Assembly: GCF_001028665.1 (NCBI RefSeq)
Contig: NZ_CP011503.1
Location: 1,860,001 to 1,924,000, forward strand
DNA from: Burkholderia pyrrocinia
Lineage (GTDB): Bacteria > Pseudomonadota > Gammaproteobacteria > Burkholderiales > Burkholderiaceae
DNA length: 64,000 nt
Direction of reading: 5' to 3'
Each line of letters opens with the position of its first letter. The stretch's first letter is position 1. The notes beneath the pieces were generated by a model. That model searched no databases and had not been told where the DNA came from. It saw only the letters and a program-made list of their open reading frames with translations. Of this stretch, positions 50,480 to 59,027 are shown piece by piece. The position numbers and the translations under genes are program-made.

Positions 50480-51751
50480 ATGGATATCGATCAGTACATG
50501 ACCGACCTGGGCCGTCGCGCCCGGCACGCTTCCCGCGCGATGGCGCGCGCCAGCACGGCTGCGAAGAACGCGGCGCTCGACGCCGTGGCCCGCGCAATCG
50601 AACGCGACGCGCAGGCGCTGAAGGACGCGAATGCGCGCGACGTCGCCCGCGCCCGTGAAAAAGGACTCGATGAGGCGTTCGTCGACCGCCTGACGCTGTC
50701 CGACAAGGCGCTGAAGACGATGGTCGAAGGCCTGCGCCAGGTTGCGTCGCTGGCCGATCCGATCGGCGAGATCGGCAACCTCAAGTACCGCCCGAGCGGG
50801 ATCCAGGTCGGCCAGATGCGCGTGCCGCTCGGTGTGATCGGCATCATCTACGAATCGCGCCCGAACGTGACGATCGACGCAGCCGCACTGTGCCTGAAGT
50901 CGGGCAACGCGACGATCCTGCGCGGCGGCTCCGAAGCGCTCGAATCGAACACGGCGCTCGCGAAGCTGATCGGCGAAGGTCTCGAGGCAGCCGGCCTGCC
51001 GCAGGACGCGGTGCAGGTCGTCGCGACGGCCGATCGCGCGGCGGTCGGCAAGCTGATCACGATGACCGAATACGTCGACGTGATCGTGCCGCGCGGCGGC
51101 AAGAGCCTGATCGAGCGCCTGATCAACGAGGCGCGCGTGCCGATGATCAAGCACCTCGACGGCATTTGCCACGTGTACGTCGACGATCGCGCCGATCTCG
51201 ACAAGGCGCTCACCGTCTGCGACAACGCGAAGACGCACCGCTACGGCACCTGCAACACGATGGAGACGCTGCTCGTCGAGAGCGGCATCGCAGCGAAGCT
51301 GCTGCCGCCGCTCGGCAAGCTGTATCGCGACAAGCAGGTCGAGCTGCGCGTCGATGCGGCCGCGCGCGCGGTGCTCGCCGATGCGGGCGTTGGCCCGCTC
51401 GTCGATGCGACCGAGGAGGACTGGCACACCGAATATCTCGCGCCGGTGCTCGCGATCAAGGTCGTCGACGGCCTCGACGCCGCGATCGAGCACATCAACC
51501 ATTACGGCTCGCATCACACGGATGCGATCGTCACCGAGGATCACGACCGCGCGATGCGTTTCCTGCGCGAGGTCGATTCGGCGAGCGTGATGGTCAACGC
51601 GTCGACGCGCTTCGCGGACGGCTTCGAATTCGGCCTCGGCGCGGAAATCGGCATCTCGAACGACAAGCTTCACGCACGCGGCCCCGTGGGCCTGGAAGGG
51701 CTGACGTCGCTGAAGTACGTCGTGCTCGGACACGGCGAAGGCCGCCAGTAA
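50480..51751 (+). CDS. proA: Gamma-glutamyl phosphate reductase
   Basis: NADPH-dependent reduction of gamma-glutamyl phosphate in proline synthesis. The 423-residue aldehyde-dehydrogenase-fold protein has [44 protein letters not shown], the catalytic Cys in [15 protein letters not shown], and [20 protein letters not shown]. The ATG at 50480 ([11 protein letters not shown]) is preferred to an upstream in-frame start. hemJ follows after 17 bp. Confidence 0.95.
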   Translation: MDIDQYMTDLGRRARHASRAMARASTAAKNAALDAVARAIERDAQALKDANARDVARAREKGLDEAFVDRLTLSDKALKTMVEGLRQVASLADPIGEIGNLKYRPSGIQVGQMRVPLGVIGIIYESRPNVTIDAAALCLKSGNATILRGGSEALESNTALAKLIGEGLEAAGLPQDAVQVVATADRAAVGKLITMTEYVDVIVPRGGKSLIERLINEARVPMIKHLDGICHVYVDDRADLDKALTVCDNAKTHRYGTCNTMETLLVESGIAAKLLPPLGKLYRDKQVELRVDAAARAVLADAGVGPLVDATEEDWHTEYLAPVLAIKVVDGLDAAIEHINHYGSHHTDAIVTEDHDRAMRFLREVDSASVMVNASTRFADGFEFGLGAEIGISNDKLHARGPVGLEGLTSLKYVVLGHGEGRQ

Positions 51752-51768
51752 AGCGAGGCGCACAACCG

Positions 51769-52191
51769 ATGGCAATGCTCTGGGTCAAGACGTTCCATAT
51801 CGTTCTGATCGCCGCGTGGTTCGCGGGGCTGTTCTACCTGCCGCGCATCTACGTGAACCTGGCCATGGAAACCGATCCGGCCGCCGTGCGACGCCTGCTG
51901 CTGATGGCGCGCAAGCTGTTCCGCTTCATGACGATGATCGCGGTGCCGGCGCTGGCCTGCGGGCTGTGGCTCTGGCTCGTGATCGGCATCGGGCAGGGGC
52001 AGGGCTGGATCCATGCGAAGGTGACGGTCGTGCTGCTGCTCGTCATCTACCACGCGTACTGCGGGCACCTGCTGCGGGTGTTCGAGCGTGGCGAGAACCG
52101 CCGCACCGACAAGTGGTATCGCGTGTTCAACGAGCTGCCGGTGCTCGGCATGCTCGCGGCGGTCGCGCTGGTCGTGATCAAGCCGTTCTGA
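51769..52191 (+). CDS. hemJ: Protoporphyrinogen IX oxidase HemJ (CopD/UPF0093 family)
   Basis: Integral-membrane oxidation of protoporphyrinogen IX in haem synthesis. The 140-residue length and four membrane segments match HemJ: LWVKTFHIVLIAAWFAGLFYLPRIYV has the conserved His-10 and YLPR, WIHAKVTVVLLLVIYHAY has the second His-Lys motif, and RVFNELPVLGMLAAVALVV ends the protein. Some homologues are simply called CopD-like. Confidence 0.87.
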   Translation: MAMLWVKTFHIVLIAAWFAGLFYLPRIYVNLAMETDPAAVRRLLLMARKLFRFMTMIAVPALACGLWLWLVIGIGQGQGWIHAKVTVVLLLVIYHAYCGHLLRVFERGENRRTDKWYRVFNELPVLGMLAAVALVVIKPF

Positions 52192-52240
52192 GGTTCTGAG
52201 CGGCGCGGCCGGCGAGGCTGCCGCCGCCGATCCACGCGCA

Positions 52241-52268
52241 ACGGCGCCCTGCGGGGCGCCGTTTGTCG
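52241..52268. terminator. Hairpin between convergent hemJ and hexR
   Basis: ACGGCGCCC (52241-52249), loop TGCG, GGGCGCCGT (52254-52262), then TTTGTC. Perfect 9-bp stem 50 bp after hemJ and 18 bp past the hexR stop. Confidence 0.65.
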
Positions 52269-52286
52269 TTTACACGTGGTTCTTTT

Positions 52287-53135
52287 TCAATCCTTCGCGC
52301 CGTCGTCGATCCGCCGGCGCGTGATCGCTTCCTTCGCGCGGCCGACCCGCTCCATCAGCGCGGGGCCGCGCGACAGCGCGACGCCGACCGCGAGGATGTC
52401 GCCGATCGCGAGATGCGACATCCGCGACGTCATCGGCGAGAACACGTCCGTTTCCTCTGCGACGTTCGACGCGAGGCTCACCGACGCAAGCTTCGCGAGC
52501 GGCGAATGGCTCTGCGTGATCGCGACGACTTTCGCGCCGCACGCGAGCGCGGAGCGCGCGGCGTCGACGATGTCGCGGGTGCGGCCGGTGTTCGAGATCG
52601 CGACGACGACGTCGTGCGGCCCGAGCAGCGCCGACGACATCGAGAACGTGTGCGGATCCGAATACGCGACGCTCGGCACGCCGAGCCGGAAGAACTTGTG
52701 CTGGATGTCCTGCGCGGCGATACCCGAGCCGCCGGCGCCGTAGAACTCGATCCGCGACGCGTTCGACAGCAGCGCGATCGCATCGGCGACGCTGCCCGCG
52801 GACAGGCTGTTGCGCACCTCGATCAGCGCACCGATCGTGCGGTCGAACACCTTGCCGATGATGCCGGGCGCCGGTTCGTCGGGCTCGACGTCGCGATACA
52901 CCGACGACACGCCCGGCGCGACGCTCTGCGCGAGCCGGATCTTGAATTCGCGAAAGCCGCTGCAGCCGAGCGCCTGGCAGAAGCGCGCGATCGTCGGCTG
53001 GCTGACGCCCGCGCGCGTCGACAGCTCGGTCATCGCGAGGTCGAGCACCTCGCGCGGCGCGGCGAGGATGTAGTCGGCGAGCTTGCGCTCGGACGGGCGC
53101 AACTCGGCGCGGATCGCTTCAATGCGAGGGAGCAT
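52287..53135 (-). CDS. hexR: RpiR-family regulator HexR
   Basis: Represses Entner-Doudoroff genes and is released by KDPG in pseudomonads. The 282-residue protein has the RpiR HTH (LDLAMTELSTRAGVSQPTIA, RFCQALGCSGFREFKIRLA) and a SIS sugar-phosphate domain (FYGAGGSGIAAQDIQHKFFR, AISNTGRTRDIVDAARSA). Divergent from edd-eda; TGTAG-N5-CTAC sites lie before both genes, which supports autoregulation and edd control. Confidence 0.93.
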   Translation of the reverse strand: MLPRIEAIRAELRPSERKLADYILAAPREVLDLAMTELSTRAGVSQPTIARFCQALGCSGFREFKIRLAQSVAPGVSSVYRDVEPDEPAPGIIGKVFDRTIGALIEVRNSLSAGSVADAIALLSNASRIEFYGAGGSGIAAQDIQHKFFRLGVPSVAYSDPHTFSMSSALLGPHDVVVAISNTGRTRDIVDAARSALACGAKVVAITQSHSPLAKLASVSLASNVAEETDVFSPMTSRMSHLAIGDILAVGVALSRGPALMERVGRAKEAITRRRIDDGAKD

Positions 53136-53187
53136 GGGACGGCACGTGGAAATCGGGTTCGGATGAGCGAGTGTATCGCAATCGAAT

Positions 53188-53202
53188 TGTAGAAAATCTA
53201 CA
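53188..53202. promoter_or_regulatory. HexR operator-like palindrome, hexR side
   Basis: TGTAGAAAATCTACA: perfect 5-bp arms with 5-bp spacer. It overlaps a candidate hexR -10 (TACAAT on the minus strand, plus 53186-53191), so binding would repress hexR itself. Confidence 0.6.
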
Positions 53203-53321
53203 TGTAAATACTAGCGTTATCGTGATGCTTTTGGCGTAGCGATGGGGGTGGTGGTTAGGGTTTTCACTAGGTGAAGCCATGCTGGTGGCGGGAATAAGGG
53301 TTTCGCGTGAATCGATCTGCA

Positions 53322-53350
53322 TTGCATGCTTGTAGTTTTTCTACTAGACT
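53322..53350 (+). promoter_or_regulatory. edd promoter
   Basis: TTGCAT (53322-53327), 17-bp spacer, TAGACT (53345-53350). The spacer contains the second HexR-like site. Confidence 0.5.
53331..53345. promoter_or_regulatory. HexR operator-like palindrome, edd side
   Basis: TGTAGTTTTTCTACT: same half-sites and spacing as the site at 53188 with one arm mismatch. Lies between the -35 and -10 of the predicted edd promoter. Confidence 0.6.
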
Positions 53351-53428
53351 GCCTTCGTTCAGTCGATGCATTCGACCGTCCCCACGATTCCAACCGCCGG
53401 TGTCGGCCGGCATACAGGAGCGCCCAGC

Positions 53429-55285
53429 ATGACGTCGCTGCACCCCACTCTGGCGAAGGTCACCGAACGCGTGATCGCCCGCAGCCAATCGACCCGTTCC
53501 GCCTATCTGCAGCGCATCGATGGCGCGCAGGGCAAGTTCCCGGCGCGCGGCGCGCTGTCCTGCGCGAACCTCGCGCACGGCTTCGCGGGCCTCGAGGGCA
53601 GCGACAAGTTCGCGATCAAGACGATCCGCGAGCCGAACATCGGCATCGTGTCCTCGTACAACGAGATGCTGTCCGCGCATGCCCCGTACAAGGATTTCCC
53701 CGACATCATCAAGGTCGCCGCGCGCGAGAACGGCGGTGTCGCGCAGTTCGCGGGCGGCGTGCCGGCGATGTGCGACGGCGTCACGCAGGGCAACCCGGGG
53801 ATGGAGCTGTCGCTGTTCTCGCGCGAGGCGATCGCGATGGGCACGGCGATCGCGCTCACGCACAACATGTTCGACGCGGCGCTGTGCCTCGGCATCTGCG
53901 ACAAGATCGTGCCGGGCCTCCTGATCGGCGCGCTGCAGTTCGGTCACCTGCCGACGATCTTCGTGCCGGCCGGCCCGATGACGAGCGGCCTGTCGAATGA
54001 CGACAAGGCGAAGATCCGCCAGCAGTTCGCGACCGGCCAGGTCGGCCGCGACGCGCTGCTCGAAGCCGAATCGGCCGCATATCACGGCCACGGCACCTGC
54101 ACGTTCTACGGCACCGCGAACAGCAACCAGATGCTGATGGAGCTGATGGGCCTGCACCTGCCGGGTTCGGCGTTCGTCCATCCGCACACGCCGCTGCGCA
54201 CCGCGCTGACGGCCGAGGCCGCGCGCCGCGTGCTCGACCTGACCGTCGAGCGCGGCCACTACACGCCGATCGGCCATGTGATCGACGAGAAGGCGATCGT
54301 CAACGGGATCGTCGCGCTGCTCGCGACGGGCGGCTCGACCAACCACACGCTGCACCTCGTCGCGATCGCGCGCGCGGCCGGCATCCTGATCGACTGGAAC
54401 GATTTCGACGAGCTGTCGGCCGTCGTGCCGCTGCTCGCGAAGATCTACCCGAACGGCAAGGCCGACGTGAACCACTTCCACGCGGCGGGCGGCGTCGCGT
54501 TCCTGGTGCGCAACCTGCTCGAAGGCGGGCTGCTGCACGAGGACGTGACGACGGTCGCCGGCCGCGGGCTGTCGCACTACACGAAGGAGCCGAAGCTGAT
54601 CGACGGCAAGCTCACGTGGGTCGACGGCGCTGCCGAGAGCCACGACACGAAGGTGCTGCGCGGCATCCGCGATCCGTTCCAGCCGGACGGCGGCCTGCGC
54701 CTGATGCAGGGCCGGCTCGGCCGCGGCGTGATCAAGATTTCGGCGGTCGCGCCCGAGCACCGCAAGGTGACGGCGCCCGCGATCGTGTTCGATTCACAGG
54801 AAGCCGTGCAGGAAGCGTTCGATCGCGGCGAGTTGAAGCGCGATTTCGTCGCGGTCGTGCGCTTCCAGGGCGCGCGCGCGAACGGGATGCCCGAGCTGCA
54901 CCGTTTGACGCCGCTGCTCGGCGTGCTGCAGGATCAGGGCTTCCACGTCGCGCTGGTGACCGACGGCCGCATGTCGGGCGCGTCGGGCAAGGTGCCGGCC
55001 GTGATCCACGTGTCGCCGGAAGCGCTGCTGGCCGGCCCGCTCGGCAAGGTGAAGACGGGCGATACGCTCGTGATCGACGCGGAAGCCGGCGTGCTCGACA
55101 TCGAGGTCGACGACGCCGAGTGGCAGGCGCGCCCGGTCGCGCAGCCGCTGCACCAGGCCGAGAACGAGGTCGGTTTCGGGCGCGAACTGTTCGGCGTGTT
55201 CCGCGCGGCCGCGGCGCCGGCCGAGCAGGGCGCATCGGTTTTCGGGACGCTGGTCGGCGAAACGGCCGTCCGCGTCGACGCATGA
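53429..55285 (+). CDS. edd: 6-Phosphogluconate dehydratase
   Basis: Dehydrates 6-phosphogluconate to KDPG, first committed step of the Entner-Doudoroff pathway. The 618-residue IlvD/Edd-family iron-sulfur enzyme has [66 protein letters not shown] and [20 protein letters not shown]. Three Cys consistent with the 4Fe-4S cluster are in CDGV, CDKI and GTCTF. The ATG at 53429 follows ACAGGAG; an upstream in-frame start is unlikely. eda follows after 19 bp. Confidence 0.96.
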   Translation: MTSLHPTLAKVTERVIARSQSTRSAYLQRIDGAQGKFPARGALSCANLAHGFAGLEGSDKFAIKTIREPNIGIVSSYNEMLSAHAPYKDFPDIIKVAARENGGVAQFAGGVPAMCDGVTQGNPGMELSLFSREAIAMGTAIALTHNMFDAALCLGICDKIVPGLLIGALQFGHLPTIFVPAGPMTSGLSNDDKAKIRQQFATGQVGRDALLEAESAAYHGHGTCTFYGTANSNQMLMELMGLHLPGSAFVHPHTPLRTALTAEAARRVLDLTVERGHYTPIGHVIDEKAIVNGIVALLATGGSTNHTLHLVAIARAAGILIDWNDFDELSAVVPLLAKIYPNGKADVNHFHAAGGVAFLVRNLLEGGLLHEDVTTVAGRGLSHYTKEPKLIDGKLTWVDGAAESHDTKVLRGIRDPFQPDGGLRLMQGRLGRGVIKISAVAPEHRKVTAPAIVFDSQEAVQEAFDRGELKRDFVAVVRFQGARANGMPELHRLTPLLGVLQDQGFHVALVTDGRMSGASGKVPAVIHVSPEALLAGPLGKVKTGDTLVIDAEAGVLDIEVDDAEWQARPVAQPLHQAENEVGFGRELFGVFRAAAAPAEQGASVFGTLVGETAVRVDA

Positions 55286-55304
55286 ATTTCAAGGAGCGAA
55301 TTTG

Positions 55305-55931
55305 ATGAAGACGATTGCTGAAATCGTGAAGCTGGGCCCGGTCATTCCGGTGCTCGCATTCGACTCGGTCGAGCAGGGCGAACACGTGTCGCGCGCGTTG
55401 CACGCGGGCGGCGTGAAGGTGCTCGAGATCACGCTGCGCACGCCGGCCGGCCTGGAGGCGATCCAGCGCGCGAGCCAGCTCGCGGACGACATCGTCGTCG
55501 GTGTCGGCACGATCACGAAGCCCGAGCACTGTGCGCAGGCGAAGAAGGCGGGTGCGAAGTTCGGCGTGTCGCCGGGCCTGACGAAGGACCTGCACCTCGC
55601 GTCGCTCGACGCGGGCCTGCCGCTGCTGCCGGGCGTGATGACGCCGAGCGACATCATCCAGGCACTCGAATTCGGCTACGAGATCGTGAAGTTCTTCCCC
55701 GCGCAGCAGGCGGGCGGCGTGCCGATGCTGCAGGCGTTCCACGGCCCGTTCCCGAACCTGAAGTTCTGCCCGACGGGCGGCATCACGGTCGACACAGCGC
55801 CGAATTTCCTGAAGCTGCCGAACGTCGTGTGCGTCGGCGGCTCGTGGCTCACGCCGAAGGCCGCGCTCGCCGCGCAGGACTGGGCCGAAGTCACGCGTCT
55901 CGCGCAAGCCGCGAGCCAGCTTCCCCGTTAA
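55305..55931 (+). CDS. eda: KDPG/KHG aldolase
   Basis: Splits KDPG into pyruvate and glyceraldehyde 3-phosphate. The 208-residue class I aldolase shows LGPVIPVLAFDSVEQGEH, LEITLRTPAGLEAI (catalytic Glu), VGVGTITKPEH, SPGLTKDLH, Schiff-base Lys in YEIVKFFPAQQAGG, and CPTGGITVDTAPNFL. AAGGAG precedes the ATG. Compare dgoA at 14260, the same fold with a different stereochemistry. Confidence 0.96.
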   Translation: MKTIAEIVKLGPVIPVLAFDSVEQGEHVSRALHAGGVKVLEITLRTPAGLEAIQRASQLADDIVVGVGTITKPEHCAQAKKAGAKFGVSPGLTKDLHLASLDAGLPLLPGVMTPSDIIQALEFGYEIVKFFPAQQAGGVPMLQAFHGPFPNLKFCPTGGITVDTAPNFLKLPNVVCVGGSWLTPKAALAAQDWAEVTRLAQAASQLPR

Positions 55932-55955
55932 GACTTGTACGGAATGATGGTTTGA

Positions 55956-56000
55956 CCCTCGGAAGACAAGCGCTTAATGCTTGTTTTACTGAGGGTTTTT
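55956..56000 (+). terminator. Intrinsic terminator after eda
   Basis: Outer CCCTC (55956-55960) with GAGGG (55991-55995) and inner ACAAGC (55966-55971) with GCTTGT (55979-55984), followed by TTTTT. It separates edd-eda from gntP, so the two units may be regulated separately. Confidence 0.7.
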
Positions 56001-56004
56001 GCTA

Positions 56005-56020
56005 ATGGAACCGGTTCTAT
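56005..56020. promoter_or_regulatory. LacI/GntR-type operator upstream of gntP
   Basis: ATGGAACCGGTTCTAT contains the AACCGGTT palindrome. This resembles the gluconate-repressor operator of enterics (ACCGGT core), 130 bp before gntP. No LacI-family gene is in the window, so a distant regulator would be needed. Confidence 0.5.
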
Positions 56021-56151
56021 CCGCGGACCGTAAAGATAAGTAAAATTCAGCGTCCTGACGGTGGGGGTCTCCCCGCTGTTTCGGAGACCTGCATAGCCGG
56101 GCATACTCGCAACGATCCGCCCGGTTCGAATAATCCCAAGGAGGAGTCCAC

Positions 56152-57513
56152 ATGGGGGCTGTCCAAGGCAGCATGCTGCTCATCTATACCGTGATCGCGA
56201 TCGTGGCGTTGATCGTGATGATCGCGCGGTTCAAGATCTATCCGTTCCTGGTGCTCATCATCGTGTCGCTCGGCCTCGGCCTGGTGGTCGGGATGCCGAT
56301 GGACAAGATCGTCAAGTCGTTCGAGACGGGCAACGGCAATACGCTCGGCCACATCGCGATCGTCGTCGGCCTCGGCACGATGCTCGGCAAGATGATGGCC
56401 GAATCGGGCGGCGCCGAACGGATCGCGACCACGCTGATCGACTGGTTCGGTGAAAAGAACATCCACTGGGCGATGATGTTCGTCGCGATCATCGTCGGCC
56501 TGCCGGTGTTCTTCGAAGTCGGCTTCGTGCTGCTGATCCCGATCGCGTTCAACGTCGCGAAGCGCACCGGCAAGTCGCTGCTCGTCGTCGGCCTGCCGAT
56601 GGTGGCCGGCCTGTCGGTCGTGCACGGGCTGATCCCGCCGCACCCGGCCGCGCTGCTCGCGGTCCAGCAGTACGGCGCCGATATCGGCAAGACGATCGCA
56701 TTCGGCCTGATCGTCGGCGTGCCGACCGCGATCGTCGCGGGCCCGCTGTTCGCGCTGACGATCTCGAAGTTCGTGAAGCTGCCGGAGAACAACCCGCTCG
56801 CCGCGCAATTCGTCGACACGCACACCGAAGGCAAGAAGCGCGAGCTGCCGGGCTTCGGCATCACGCTGTTCACGATCCTGCTGCCGGTGATCCTGATGCT
56901 GGTCGGCAGCTGGGCCGATCTGGTCTTCGCGCCGAAGACGCTGCCGAACAACCTGCTGCGCTTTGCCGGCAACTCGGACGTCGCGCTGCTGATCGCCGTG
57001 CTCGTGAGCTTCTTCACGTTCGGCAAGCTGCAGGGCTTCAACCGCGACCAGATCCAGAAGTTCTGCGGCGAGTGCCTGGCGCCGATCGCCGGGATCACGC
57101 TGATCGTCGGCGCGGGCGGCGGCTTTGGCGGTATCCTGCGTGATAGCGGGATCTCGCAGCAGATCGTCGCAACGGCCACGCAGGCGCACCTGTCGCCGCT
57201 GCTGCTCGGCTGGTTCGTCGCCGCGCTGATTCGTCTGGCCACGGGCTCGGCAACGGTCGCGATGACGACGGCCTGCGGCATCGTCGCACCGATCGCGGCG
57301 GCATCGGGGGCGGCGGTCCGTCCGGAACTGCTGGTGCTCGCGACGGGCTCGGGCTCGCTGATCTTCTCGCACGTGAACGACGGCGGCTTCTGGCTGATCA
57401 AGGAATATTTCGGGATGACGGTCGGCCAGACGTTCAAGACGTGGACGCTGCTCGAAACGATCATCTCGGTGCTCGGCCTGAGTTTCACGCTGCTGCTGAG
57501 CATGGTTTTGTAA
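56152..57513 (+). CDS. gntP: Gluconate:H+ symporter (GntP family)
   Basis: Imports gluconate across the inner membrane. The 453-residue protein has about twelve hydrophobic segments and family motifs GLGTMLGKMMAESGGAERIA, GLPVFFEVGFVLLIPIAF, VHGLIPPHPAALLA, GAGGGFGGILRDSGI and SHVNDGGFWLIKEYF. AAGGAGGAG precedes the ATG. gntK follows after 13 bp, giving uptake and phosphorylation ahead of Edd. Confidence 0.94.
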   Translation: MGAVQGSMLLIYTVIAIVALIVMIARFKIYPFLVLIIVSLGLGLVVGMPMDKIVKSFETGNGNTLGHIAIVVGLGTMLGKMMAESGGAERIATTLIDWFGEKNIHWAMMFVAIIVGLPVFFEVGFVLLIPIAFNVAKRTGKSLLVVGLPMVAGLSVVHGLIPPHPAALLAVQQYGADIGKTIAFGLIVGVPTAIVAGPLFALTISKFVKLPENNPLAAQFVDTHTEGKKRELPGFGITLFTILLPVILMLVGSWADLVFAPKTLPNNLLRFAGNSDVALLIAVLVSFFTFGKLQGFNRDQIQKFCGECLAPIAGITLIVGAGGGFGGILRDSGISQQIVATATQAHLSPLLLGWFVAALIRLATGSATVAMTTACGIVAPIAAASGAAVRPELLVLATGSGSLIFSHVNDGGFWLIKEYFGMTVGQTFKTWTLLETIISVLGLSFTLLLSMVL

Positions 57514-57526
57514 CAAGGGGTAGGCA

Positions 57527-58030
57527 ATGATTCTGATCGCAATGGGCGTGTCGGGCGCGGGCAAGTCGCGAATCGGCGAAATGCTGGCGGAACGCCTGTC
57601 GTGCAGCTATACCGACGGCGACGCGTTTCACAGCGCGGCGAACAAGGAAAAGATGCACAACGGCATTCCGCTGACCGACGACGACCGTTGGCCGTGGCTG
57701 CGCTCGATCCGCGAGGCCATCGAGGAAAAGCAGCGCGCGGGCGAGACGGCCGTGTTCACGTGCTCGTCGCTGAAGCGGTCGTACCGCGACGTGCTGCGCG
57801 GCGCCGACACCGACGTGCGGTTCGTGTATCTGAAGGGTTCGTTCGAGGTGTTGCACGAGCGCCTGAAGACCCGCACCGGCCATTTCTTCGATCCGTCGCT
57901 GCTGAAGAGCCAGCTCGACACGCTCGAGGAGCCGGGCCCGGACGAAGCGATCGTGGTCAGCATCGAGCTGACGCCCGAACAGATCGTCGATCAGGTGATG
58001 CTGAAGATCGACATCGCGCATCAGCACTGA
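57527..58030 (+). CDS. gntK: Gluconokinase
   Basis: Phosphorylates gluconate to 6-phosphogluconate, the Edd substrate. The 167-residue P-loop kinase has MGVSGAGKSRIGEML (Walker A), TDGDAFHSAANKEKMHNGIP, LTDDDRWPWL, FTCSSLKRSYRDVLRG and TGHFFDPSLLKSQLDTLE. Length and motifs match GntK. Terminated by the hairpin at 58055-58082. Confidence 0.95.
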   Translation: MILIAMGVSGAGKSRIGEMLAERLSCSYTDGDAFHSAANKEKMHNGIPLTDDDRWPWLRSIREAIEEKQRAGETAVFTCSSLKRSYRDVLRGADTDVRFVYLKGSFEVLHERLKTRTGHFFDPSLLKSQLDTLEEPGPDEAIVVSIELTPEQIVDQVMLKIDIAHQH

Positions 58031-58054
58031 GCGCGGTTCGCGGCAATCGTCATG

Positions 58055-58082
58055 AAAAAGGCGCCCTTCGGGGCGCCTTTTT
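58055..58082. terminator. Bidirectional intrinsic terminator
   Basis: AAAAAGGCGCCC, loop TTCG, GGGCGCCTTTTTT. Serves gntK on plus and the TetR-type gene on minus, which converge here. Confidence 0.9.
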
Positions 58083-58103
58083 CATTGGCGGCGCGCCAGC
58101 CGG

Positions 58104-58751
58104 TCAGGCCGCGTGCGCGCGCTTCGCGATGCCGTCGAGCAGCACGTCGAGCATCGTGTCGTGCACGATCTCCGGATCGAGCTGCGCATAGAGCGGGGCG
58201 GCCGACCTGACGAGCGGATGCTCGGTGTCGGACAGCGCGTTCATTTCCTCCAGCTCCACGTCGTTCGCGGGTCGCGTGAGACCGCCGGCCTCGGCGGCGG
58301 CGAGCCCGATCACGCTCGCATACCAGCCGACGCACACCGACGGCAGCGCAGCGCGCGGGATGCCGGCGTCGACCAGCGCGCGATGCACGGCCTCGATGTG
58401 CGCGAGATCGGCGGGGCCCGTGCTCATGTGGCGCTGCAGCAGCGCGAACGCGGCAGGGTGGCGCAGCGCGAGCGCGCGGTACTGGCGCGCGAGATCGCGC
58501 AGCCGCTCGCGCCACGGCAGCGCATCGTCGACCGGCACGAGCGAGCGTGACAGCGCGTTCGCGATCGCGCGGCTCAGGCCATCCTTCGACTTGAAGTGAT
58601 ACAGCACGCTCATCGGGTCGCAGCCGACCGACTGCGCGAGCTTGCGGACGCTGAACGCGGCTTCGCCGACGTCTTCGAGCAGCGCGAGTGCGGCCGCGAC
58701 GATCGCATCCTTGTCGAGGCCGCGCGGGCCCTGGGCGGGTTTGTCTTTCAT
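58104..58751 (-). CDS. TetR-family transcriptional regulator
   Basis: A 215-residue regulator. The HTH is LLEDVGEAAFSVRKLAQSVG with DPMSVLYHFKSKDGLSRA. The C-terminal domain resembles the tetracycline-repressor C-terminal type (LRHPAAFALLQRHM, VGWYASVIGLAAAEAG). Divergent from the FAD oxidoreductase with two dyads in between, so it probably represses that gene and itself. Ligand unknown. Confidence 0.9.
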   Translation of the reverse strand: MKDKPAQGPRGLDKDAIVAAALALLEDVGEAAFSVRKLAQSVGCDPMSVLYHFKSKDGLSRAIANALSRSLVPVDDALPWRERLRDLARQYRALALRHPAAFALLQRHMSTGPADLAHIEAVHRALVDAGIPRAALPSVCVGWYASVIGLAAAEAGGLTRPANDVELEEMNALSDTEHPLVRSAAPLYAQLDPEIVHDTMLDVLLDGIAKRAHAA

Positions 58752-58792
58752 CGATGCGGGCTGGCGTGCCGGAGCGGGTCCGGCCGTAAACT

Positions 58793-58821
58793 TGACGAAA
58801 GCATATTCTACACTGTAGAAT
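58793..58821 (+). promoter_or_regulatory. Promoter of the FAD-oxidoreductase gene
   Basis: TTGACG (58793-58798), 17-bp spacer, TAGAAT (58816-58821). A strong sigma-70-like promoter whose -10 is inside the palindrome at 58805-58821. Confidence 0.65.
58805..58821. promoter_or_regulatory. Perfect palindrome, putative TetR operator 1
   Basis: ATTCTACACTGTAGAAT: 8-bp arms around one central base. Covers the -10 of the oxidoreductase promoter. Confidence 0.65.
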
Positions 58822-58822
58822 T

Positions 58823-58841
58823 ATTTCTGCGATGTAGAAAT
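58823..58841. promoter_or_regulatory. Imperfect palindrome, putative TetR operator 2
   Basis: ATTTCTGCGATGTAGAAAT: arms related to operator 1 (TTCT...TGTAGAA), about 19 bp further downstream, consistent with binding of two dimers. Confidence 0.5.
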
Positions 58842-59027
58842 TGGGTGTCCCGGCACCTTTCAATACGTGCTTTCGCACAGTCCGGGATCCAGGCGGCACG
58901 AGCGTGTCCGCCGTCAACACGGGCCACCGCGCCTCTTTTCTCGTTGACACCCATGTGGAACCGGCTGCCCCACACGCAAAGCCAGAAGGCTCTTCGACAG
59001 GCGGCCCAAGACCATGCAAGTGCAATC

